Source of the DNA: Muscardinus avellanarius
Lineage: Eukaryota > Chordata > Mammalia > Rodentia > Gliridae
NCBI GenBank assembly: GCA_963383645.1
Contig: OY726560.1
Location: 69,565,023-69,629,022, forward strand
Length of the DNA: 64,000 nucleotides
Direction: 5' to 3'
The position numbers and the translations under genes are program-made. Positions 55,924 through 64,000 of this stretch are shown one piece after another. How positions within the stretch are numbered: position 1 is the first letter of the stretch; each line of letters begins with the position of its first letter. The notes below the pieces were generated by a model, which was not told the DNA's origin, ran no database searches, and saw only the letters and a program-made list of their open reading frames with translations.

Positions 55924-56149
55924 AGAACAATTTTAAAATAGAAAAGAAGCATCAGGAATTTAATGAGAATGTAATACATTTTCATTCAGTGGAGCAAACA
56001 AATTAACAGCTCATTTCTCAGAAGAAGCAATGGAAGCCATAGTCAGTGGAATGATAATTCAGTTACAAAATAATAATAAGAGCAGTTTGACAACAAACGC
56101 CAACCTTTAAATATATTTTCAGCAAAAATATTTTTCAAGAATGAAGATA

Positions 56150-56347
56150 GGCTGGGCATGGTGACATATGCCTGTAATCCTAGTACTTGGGAGACTGAAG
56201 CAGGAGGATCACAGGTTCAAAGCCAAACTCGGCAACTTAATAAGTCCCTCAGCAACTTAGCAAGACCTTTTTTCAAAATTAAGGGTGGAGGGGATCCTGG
56301 GGGTAAACAGTGTAGGTAAAAGTTCTCCTGGATTAAATCCCCAGTAT
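56150..56347 (+). mobile_element. B1-ID dimeric SINE
   Basis: ggctgggcatggtgacatat start; decayed ID half ending 'ttaaatccccagtatgag', then a purine-rich tract. Confidence 0.85.
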
Positions 56348-56400
56348 GAGGGGGGAGAGGGAGGGAGGGGGGGAGAGGGAGAGGGAGGGGGAGAGAGAAT
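56348..56400. repeat. GGGA purine tract
   Basis: About 50 bp of G/A runs at the SINE tail. Confidence 0.9.
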
Positions 56401-56488
56401 GAATGAGGATGAAGATGAAATAAAGATATGTTCAGACACAACAGGGAGAGATCATCAGCAAAAGGTGATGTTAAAAAGGTCGTCTTTA

Positions 56489-58303
56489 TTCAGATCAGTT
56501 GCCCATTTTGATTTGTTTATTTTGCTAGGGTAGAGTCTTGAGCTCTTTGTACATTCTGGATATTAGCCCTATGAGTGGTGGCTGGTAAAAATCTTCTCCC
56601 ATTCTGTAGGCTTTCTCTTTAGGTTCTTGATGGTTTCCTTTGAAAAGAAGAAACTTTTTAGTTTGATGTCATCCAACTTGTTAATTCTTGCTTTAATTTT
56701 CTGCACTTTGGAGGTCTTGTTGAGAAAGCTACTGCCTGTGCCTGTATGTTGGGGTGTTGAGCCTATGCTCTCCTCTAATAACTTCACAGTCTCTGGTCTA
56801 ATTTATAAGTCTTTGATCTATCTTGAGTTGCTGTGCATGGTGAGAAGTAAGGATTTAGTTCCATCTTTCTACAAATGGATAGCCAGTTCTCCCAGCACCA
56901 TTTGTTGAAAATGCTGTCTTTTCTCCAGCATACAAGTTTGACCCCTTTGTCAAAGATCAATTGACTACTGGTGTGTGGGTTTGTTTCTGTATCTTCTATT
57001 CTGTTTCACTGGTCAGTCTGCCTGTTGTTGTGCCAATACCATGCTGTTTTTACTACTATTGCTCTATAGTATAATTTGAAGTCTAGGTTGGGATGTCTCT
57101 GGCCTGGTTTTTATTGCTGAGGATTTCTTTGGCTATTCTGGGTCTTTTCTTTCTCCATAAAAAATTCATGACTGATTTTTCTAGGTCTATGAAAAATATC
57201 ATTGATTTTTTTTTCTTTTTTGGTGGTACTGGGGTTCCTGGAAACCCTTCTACCTCGGGGCTACACTCCCAGAACTATTTTATACTTTTTATTTGGAAAC
57301 AGGGTCTCTTACACTAGTGTGGCTGGCTTTGAACCTGCGCAATCCTCCTGTCTCTGCCTCCCAAGCATGGGGATTACAAGCATGCACCACCATGCCCGGC
57401 TGTCATTGATATTTTAATAGGAATTGCACTGAATAGACACTTCACAAAAGAAGAGATACAAATGGCCAATAGATGCATGAAAATATCATCATTAGCCATC
57501 ATTAGCCATCAGGGAGATGCAAATCAAAACTATGCTGAGATTTCATCTAACCCCAATCAGAGTGGCAAGTATAAAGAAATCAAATAACAACAAAGTCTGG
57601 TGAGGATGTGGGAATGAGGAACTCTTTTACATGGTTGGTGGGAGTACAAACTAGTTCAGCCACTATGGAGATCAGTGTGGAGATTCCTTAGAAAACTGGG
57701 AATGGCTCCACCATATGATCCAGCTTTACCACTCCTGAGTATTTTTCCAAAGGGGTTGAAATCAGAGAACTACAGTAACATATGCATACCCATGTTCATA
57801 GCAGCACAATTCATAATAGCCAAAATATGGAACCAACCTAGGTCTCCATCAACAGATAAATGGATTGGAAGATTATGTGAAATGCACACAATGGAATTCT
57901 ACTCAGCTATAAAGAAGAACAAAATCATGTCATTTGCAAGAAGAGGGAAAGACCTGAAGAACATTATGCTAAGTGAGATCAGCCAGGCACAGAAAGAGAA
58001 GGGACATAGGTTTTCTCTAAGATGCTCAAACTAGGGAGTATTAGGAATACCAGAGGGACTCCAGATAATGTAGGGGAAACCTCAGCAAAGTTAGAATGGA
58101 AGGATAGGAGAGGAAGAAGGCTGAGGTTGATTAATGAGCTATATCAGAATCTGTGTAAAAATATAAATATAGCATGGTTGACCTGGACACTCATTGTTGG
58201 GAGGGGGGGAAGGGGAAGTGGGGGAGAGAGTACCAAGCATAGTCTGAATGTATGCCATTTTCAATATGTTCCACATAAAAATTAAAAATTAAAAATAAAT
58301 TTT
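56489..58303 (+). mobile_element. L1 with 5' inversion (twin priming)
   Basis: Left part (56489-57432, minus a nested SINE) is L1 ORF2 reversed. From about 57433 to 58290 the L1 reads forward through the ORF2 C-terminus and 3' UTR to an A-rich end. The duplication aaaaggtc(g/t)tcttta at 56474-56488 and 58304-58318 proves a single insertion. The left end of the reversed piece and the start of the forward piece come from neighbouring ORF2 positions, and the junction shares the word tgaat, as expected for twin priming. Forward part keeps [15 protein letters not shown]; inactive. Confidence 0.9.
57209..57402 (-). mobile_element. young B1-ID SINE, reversed, nested in L1
   Basis: ID half 'ggtggtactggggttcctggaaaccc' at the left; 5' end 'caccatgcccggct' at the right. 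Duplicated host word tcattgat at about 57199-57206 and 57404-57411 restores the L1 when removed. Confidence 0.95.
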
Positions 58304-58318
58304 AAAAGGTCTTCTTTA

Positions 58319-59395
58319 GAAGATACAACTTATAAACTAAGACAGAAAGAGAATAAAAAAATTTGTCTCAAAATGACAAAAATACTAAGAAGAATCATTA
58401 GGTTAGATAATTAGAAAACACTTATCAGATGATCAAAACTACAAAGAAAAAGCAAAAAAAAAGTAATTGCTAATTTTAAAAATGCCAGAAGAATGATCTC
58501 GTTTGCAGAGAACACAAGAGGGTCTGCCTGGGAGGAAGGGCAGTGGGAAGCTTTCTAGAAAGGTTTTGTTTCTTGGCCAAATAGTTACACATGGATTTTT
58601 TTCTGTGATAATTCTTTAAGCTGTAAACTTGTTTTGATGTTATTTAATAGTAAATATGTTTTTTAAACTTGACAACTCTCTATTACCCTCTCCTTATCTT
58701 ACCACATAAAAATGATGAAGTAATTTCTCAAAGTCCTGAAGAACTCACAAGTGTAGGCACATTTGAGAGGCAGAAAATATTTAGAAATGTGCTTATATGT
58801 TCTCCAGAAAAGAGCTTACCCTGCTCCTCTGGGCAGTTACTTCAAAAGGTCCATAGCGTTGCTTTTCTGGAAACTGTGGCCCTAAATCTTTTGCTTTGGC
58901 AATTAAATATCTAGTTCTCTCTTCCTTCATGCCAAAGCCTAGAAGCCTTTGAACTTATTTTTCAACGGGATGTTGTTAATTAGCAAGTAGATCACTTCTT
59001 CATGCAAGGTACTTTCAAACCGAAAATAATATGCTTCTTAGAACCTATTGTTGAAGTAGTTTTGATAAAGTACTTTTAAAAATTGATTTAGAGAAATTTT
59101 GAAATAGGCTAAAAAATGTTTGAAACTTTTTACAACAACCCATTCCTCATTTCCATAGCTGAAGGTCTCTGTACCCAACAGATACAGCATCCCAACATTC
59201 CTCTTTAATGTAATCTTGACTTCTGGAATCCATAGCTCATGATTTTGATAAATCACTTTGAGAATGAACCACTGAAAACTCAAGATAAAAGAAATGCTTG
59301 ATATTCTGATTTTTGTTAGAGAATAATTTCCTACTGCTAGGCATTTTTTTATATGTTCTCGGTGCCTGGGAGTCATACATCATAGGGAAGTTCAA
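58319..59395. other. unique intronic sequence
   Basis: No exon or repeat recognised. The open frame 59038-59376 (-) has no recognisable domain. Confidence 0.5.
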
Positions 59396-59397
59396 AG

Positions 59398-59825
59398 TGA
59401 CAAGAGACACATGCACACAGCACTTGGTTGCCTCCCTCCAGACCCACCTTGCTACCCACCCCCCTGACCCTAAGATATGGACATAGCATTATCTGAACAG
59501 TTTCCTTAACTATCTCTCCTTTTCCTCTGCTCCTCCTTTCATTATTCTACTGGTCTCGCTCCTCATCTAAACTCTTTTGTTTCTTTTTTTCTCTCTAGCT
59601 GCCACATTTGAGAGAAAACATATAACCCTTGACTTTCTGAGACTGGCTGATCTCAGCCTAATATTCCCTAGTCATTTTCACTTTCCTGAAAATGACATAC
59701 TTCTGTTCTTCCTCATGGCATTTGGAGGTGCCATTCGTTGAGTATTTTCTGCATGTATGTCACTATAATGATGAGCTACATTATGATGTGAGATTATAAT
59801 GCACCAATAAAAGTATAAAAAGTAT
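59398..59825 (-). mobile_element. L1 3' UTR, reversed, with forward terminal piece
   Basis: 59398-59705 is reversed L1 3' UTR ('tagctgccacatttgagag', 'catttt…tttcctgaaaatgacata'). The last part (about 59750-59825) reads forward with 'tgagattataatgcaccaataaaa'. Possibly another short inverted L1 insertion. Confidence 0.5.
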
Positions 59826-60686
59826 TGTTTGAGTAAAACTGTGCAGGGCTCTAGAACTCCTGCCACAATTTCAGCGCAGTGATTAGGAAGTGTATTTACT
59901 GTAACCCTCTGGCTAGTTTTTCCTCCCCATCCATTTTTCCTTTCCTGTTCTACATATACCTCCTTTCCTCACTATTTCAAGCACCTTTTTTTAGTTCTAA
60001 GACATTTAAGTGTCTGAAATAGAAAAACTGGACCCAAGTAATCACCTGGAGGAGGTTCTGCAATTCTCTTCATGAGGTCACTGAAACACAAAGCTAATGG
60101 CAACCAAGGGTCAGAACTTTGTTCTCATTTAAATGATTTTATCACAGTATGTGCTGGTAGGAGAAGGATTGGGATAACCAGTTTCTACCATTTCCTCCTA
60201 AGCCACAATGAGAAGCAACCTCACAGCTCAGCAGCTGCCAATGAGGACAACTCAGATGTCTATCACTCATACCTTGTTGTGTGGGTAGGTGGGCACATTG
60301 GCAGAAGGGAAAGGTGCTGCCTCCCCCCAAAATATTTCTTTCTTCCCTTTACCTTCCCTTCTTTTCTACCCTCATTCTTTGCTGTTAGTCATTCTCTGGG
60401 TAAATAGAGCAAGAAACAGTCTTTCAAAAAGAGAGGCCCTTTAACCCTGCCCCCCCCCCCAAATACGCTTCAGGCAAAACTTTCTATTGCAATGACAATT
60501 TAGAATTTTAAAGTCAACCACAGTATGGCTTGTAGATTCTAAATAAAAAGAGGTAACCAAACTTTCTATAATGGGCCAGAATAAATATTTTAAGTTCAAG
60601 AGACATATGGTTTCTATCTTAACCACTCAGTTGTGACCCCCAAAATAGCCATTGGCAATATTTAACCAAAAGAGTGTAGCTGAGGT
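59826..60686. other. unique intronic sequence
   Basis: Nothing recognised; includes a C10 run at about 60451. Confidence 0.5.
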
Positions 60687-61094
60687 CTTATATAACTTTT
60701 TATATCTTTATTATTTTTTAGTTTTTTATTGGTGCATATTCATACATCATATTGGGGTAAAAAACTTGTGTGTACATACATGTACACATCACCAATTTAA
60801 CCCCTATCCAATTCCCACCCCATTCCCTCCCCGGCCCTCCTTCCCTGCTTGGCTTAGTGGTTGACTTCAATATGTTTACATTGTGCACTTTAGAGATTTT
60901 CCTCTTTTCCCCTCCTTTCTCCTCCTTTAGGTTGTCTTGTTTGCTCCTCTATAGGATTTCCTTTTTCATCTAGAGTTCCTCCTATGACCCCTTTCTCCCT
61001 AACTCTTACATATCACAGAAAGCAACTAATTTCTTATTTTTTGTGACTGACTAATCTCACTTAGCATAATGTCCTCTAGTTCCATCCATTTCCC

Positions 61095-61568
61095 TCAAAA
61101 TGATGTAATTGAGTTTCTTTTGATGGCTGAGTAAAATTCCATTGTGTACATATCCCACAGTTTTGTAATCCATTCATCTGTTGATGGACATCTTGGCTGG
61201 TTCCATAGTTTGGCTATGGTGAATTGTGCAGCTATAAACATAGATACACATGCATTAGTTTGATAGTTTGGTTTACTTTCTTTTGGGTAGATACCCAGAA
61301 GTGGTATAGCTAGATCAAATGGTAGATTTGTTCCCATTCTTCTGAGGATTCTCCATACAGTTTTGCAAAGTGGTTGCACTACTTTGCAATCCCACCAATA
61401 ATGTTTTAGAGTTCCCATTTCTCCACATCCTCGCCAGCATTTGTTGTTCTTTGTGTTTTGAATGATTGCCATTCTAGTTGGAGTTAGGTGAAATCTCAGG
61501 GTAGCTTTGATTTGCATCTCTCTGATTGCCAATGATGTTGAGCATTTCTTCATGCATTTATTGGCCAT
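61095..61568 (-). pseudogene. L1 ORF2 C-terminus, open frame
   Basis: 157 codons open: the C-x3-C-x7-H-x4-C motif ([18 protein letters not shown]) and [15 protein letters not shown] are visible. No RT or endonuclease domain remains, so it is not functional. The open frame suggests a fairly young insertion. Confidence 0.88.
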
Positions 61569-61759
61569 TTGAATTTCTTCTTTCGTGAAGTGTCTATTTA
61601 GTTCACTTGCCCATTTTGTTATTGGATGCTTTGTTTTTTTAGTGACTACTCCTTCACTGGGTTGGACTGCAAAATTTCAGACCCAGGGAGATTTTCAAAG
61701 CTGTGCAAGTCCCTGGGGGTGCAGTACTGGGATTTCTCCTTTAGGTGCCGCAATTTCAC

Positions 61760-62260
61760 TTACCGTTATTGAGTGCGGTGATCTGGAGCTGTCTCGGGCG
61801 TGGTGAACTCGCTGCCGCTGCTGGCATTATGGTGCCACTGCCATGCCCTCGGTCGTGAGGTTGGCATATTTCTTTTCTTCTTTTGAGCTCCGTTATGAGT
61901 CCCTGGAGGGAGTGATGAGCTAGGCCACTAGACATTTTAGACATTCTTTGCACTGAAAAAACTGCTGAATTACACCCAAATGATCTGCAGCTGCTCACTT
62001 CAGCTCCTTGTTTACCTTTCTTCTCTGGTGCCTGGTGGGTTGTTGAGTGCGCTGATCTGGAGCTGTTGCAGGCGAGGTGAACTCACCGCAGCTGCTGGCA
62101 ATATAGCATTGCTGCTGCAACCTTGACCGTGAGGCTGGCATATTTCTTTTCTGGTTTTGAGCTCCATTCTGAGTTCCTTTCTTCTCTGGAGCCTGGTACT
62201 GCGAGGCAAGATGACGCCGGCGCGGCTCTGCCACTGCAATGCAGCTGGTTTCTTTTCTGG
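61760..62260 (-). repeat. L1 5' UTR with ~270-bp tandem duplication
   Basis: 'gagtgcggtgatctggagctgt…gtgaggttggcatatttctttt' at 61770-61880 recurs as 'gagtgcgctgatctggagctgt…gtgaggctggcatatttctttt' at 62047-62155. Offset is about 270 bp. Such monomers carry promoter function in other rodent L1s. Confidence 0.75.
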
Positions 62261-62432
62261 TCTCTAGTTGTTCTTTTAATCTTTTTCTCTGTCCCTTGTA
62301 TTTTTAGTTTTTATTTCTTTGCTGATGGTGTTTTCTGGCTATGAAAAGTGCTGATTTTGTGGCAATAGAGATCGATTGTTAGTGGGACTCGTAAATGCTG
62401 CATTTCTTGGTCACATCTTCCTGGAAATCCTC

Positions 62433-62552
62433 GGTTATGTCCCTTTCAGAAGTTTCTGTCCATGGTGACTTGGCGTCACACTTTGGGGCCTGTGGTGAAG
62501 AATACCATCATGTTGCAGTGAAAGTCTATTCCCCTCAAGGCCTCTGACAGAC
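62433..62552 (-). mobile_element. possible MaLR-like LTR scrap, reversed
   Basis: 'ctgtccatggtgacttggcgtcac…ggggcctgtggtgaagaataccatcatg' resembles the central part of the reversed LTR family at 290-575. Weak. Confidence 0.35.
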
Positions 62553-62865
62553 CTCATATAACTTTATTTATGAATGCTTAAAGGTTTTTTTTACCCTTGC
62601 CCAACTATTTAAAAATGGGAAAACCATTTTTTACTTGGGACCACACAAAAACAGGTAGCAGAACAGATTTGACAATGGGTTGTAGTTTGTAGAATTCTGA
62701 CCTAAAAAGTAAAATCCTTCTAACCCAGAATGTTTAAAAGTATAATTAAGTTAAGGTTATTAAGCCCATATATTTGTATTTGAGTACTTAAGTTTAGATA
62801 TCTGACTTATAATCATTGGGACAATCTCTGTATTTGACATTTATTTTGCTTATAATGTTTAAGAG
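62553..62865. other. unique intronic sequence
   Basis: Nothing recognised. Confidence 0.45.
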
Positions 62866-62869
62866 AATT

Positions 62870-63335
62870 TTACCTGATAGAAACTGATGGATTTGTTGAG
62901 GGGGTTCAATTTAAAATGTATGGCAATGTATTGAAGGTGTACAATGCAATGTTCAGCTTATGTTATATGTTCATATAATGAGATGTTTAACATAATATAT
63001 CAGGTTTTACATACCCATCGCTTCACACAGTTGCCTTTTTTCTTGCAGCGAGAATACTTAAGCTGTGCTCTCTTGAGTACACAACACATTATCAACATTT
63101 AAAGTCACCTTGTGATATATTGAGTTTCCAGCACTTGTCATCTTGTAACTACACAGTTTTACCCTTTGACCAACATTACCCCATTTCCCCTACCTCTTAC
63201 CCCTGGTAACCACCCTACATTTCAACTTTGTTTCAAATAGTTTAACTATTTTATATTTCACATATAAATGAATTAATTTAATATTTGTCTTTCTGTATCT
63301 GCAGAATATGTACTTTCCTTAGCCAAATGTCCACT
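62870..63335 (-). mobile_element. ancient L1 3' UTR-type fragment, reversed
   Basis: 'gaaggtgtacaatgcaatgttc', 'acacagttgcctttttt', 'taccccatttcccctacctcttacccctggtaaccaccctaca' and 'atttcacatataaatgaat' follow the order of a reversed old L1 3' region. Confidence 0.6.
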
Positions 63336-63665
63336 TCTGGTTTTAAAACTCTACCACTTTGTTGAATTCATTTAGTAGTCTAACAGATTTTGTGTAGTGT
63401 CTAGGATTATGTGTTAAATCTTTTCTTTTTATATAAAACTATAGCTAAGCATGTTTTCACTGCCTTATGGTAATATGTCTCTTCTTAACCTTTGTATGAT
63501 TTGGAATTTTGGATGTGTGTTATTTTTATTATTATTTTATATCATTTTCTGTTTCTGAGACTTTTTTGACATTACTAATTAATATCATAGCCATTCATAC
63601 AATAACTATTTAGGGAATTATAATGATTCAAAGTTCACCACCATCCTATTAAAAAATGTTCACTA
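63336..63665. other. AT-rich intronic sequence
   Basis: Nothing recognised. Confidence 0.45.
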
Positions 63666-63667
63666 TT

Positions 63668-64000
63668 TGGGGAAGGAAGATGGCAGCTGCCGCGCCCACC
63701 AAAAAGAACATGCATTCCTTGGAGAAGCCCTAGACACCAGATTTGGTTTAATATCTGAATGGGACAATTTAAGGAGACATTTCCAGCTGTACTTCCTATC
63801 TAGAATATAGGAGAGAGAGTGGATAATGGCAGAATTAGAAGCAAGATGACAAGGAGGTGCCTGCCATGCAAGAAAAGTGATTTTTGGAAGAGCATCCCAG
63901 AAGAGATTAAAGAAAAGACCACTTCAGCCGCGCATGCTGGGGAACTCTTAACAACATGCCTTGTAAGAAAAATGATCTGGACGTGTTGGAGGGAGCCCAA
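63668..64000 (+). mobile_element. Composite retroelement X, copy 3 (5' end only)
   Basis: Begins ggggaaggaagatggcagc and is nearly identical, by eye, to the leader of copy 1 (10018-10350): 'acatgcattccttggagaagccc', 'agacatttccagctgt', 'tagaatataggagagagagt', 'aggaggtgcctgcc'. The window ends inside the leader, so the rest cannot be seen. The start point confirms the true 5' end of this element type. Confidence 0.85.

Larger units (their letters stand above)
60702..62432 (-). mobile_element. Internally deleted L1 with both ends, reversed
   Basis: From the left: reversed L1 3' end ('ttttttattggtgcatattcatacatcatattgggg') and 3' UTR, and ORF2 C-terminus (to about 61650). It then jumps directly to the reversed 5' UTR (about 61655-62432), whose far end, read on the minus strand, is 'ggaagatgtgaccaagaaatgc…', matching the L1 5' end at 37290-37400. 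ORF1 and most of ORF2 are missing. Confidence 0.8.
22379..64000 (+). other. CPA6: CPA6 intron 2 (5' part)
   Basis: Begins at the donor after exon 2. I looked in the conceptual translations for the next pro-domain segment and did not find it, so the intron probably exceeds 41 kb. CPA6 is known to have very large introns. Contents are listed separately. Confidence 0.65.

Overview
This is a stretch of mammalian nuclear DNA, AT-rich and packed with interspersed repeats, almost certainly from a rodent. The dominant short repeat is a dimeric SINE with a 7SL/B1-like left half and an ID (tRNA-Ala-derived) right half. That B1-ID arrangement is known from squirrel-related rodents and a few neighbouring lineages (Sciuridae, Gliridae, Aplodontiidae, perhaps Castoridae). 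I cannot name the species from sequence alone.

Only one host coding segment is convincing: a 76-bp exon at 22303-22378 (+) with good splice sites. Its 25 complete codons match the start of the pro-domain of carboxypeptidase A6 (CPA6). The window is therefore read as the end of CPA6 intron 1, exon 2, and the start of intron 2. No other exon, RNA gene or CRISPR array was found. Nearly all long open frames are LINE-1 remnants, SINEs or tandem repeats.

Layout. 1-10 kb: intron with old L1 pieces, a MER5A DNA-transposon fossil, a MaLR LTR, SINEs and microsatellites. 10.0-13.1 kb: copy 1 of a composite retroelement, followed by L1 ORF2 to 14.9 kb. 15-22 kb: unique intron and SINE clusters, including a head-to-head SINE pair at 18 kb. 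22.3 kb: the CPA6 exon. 23-37 kb: unique intron, ancient MIR, L2 and MLT1-like repeats, and nested LTRs at 33 kb. 37.3-40.0 kb: an L1 with 5' UTR and ORF1. 41-48.9 kb: L1 pieces and SINEs. 49.0-55.7 kb: copy 2 of the composite element. 56.5-58.3 kb: a 5'-inverted (twin-primed) L1 with target-site duplications. 59-63 kb: reversed L1 sequence, including an internally deleted L1 that keeps both ends. 63.67 kb to the end: the start of a third composite copy.

The most interesting content is the composite element, here called element X. It is non-coding, ends in an L1-like 3' tail plus poly(A), and its two complete copies are flanked by target-site duplications, so it looks mobilised in trans by L1. 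It is built from interchangeable modules, three of them tandem arrays: a GC-rich 125-bp array, a ~175-bp array with a repeated GATGGC motif, and a 100-bp array of two 50-bp halves that ranges from about 3.5 to about 45 copies. This is the same design logic as primate SVA/LAVA elements, but from unrelated parts. I do not recognise it as a named family.
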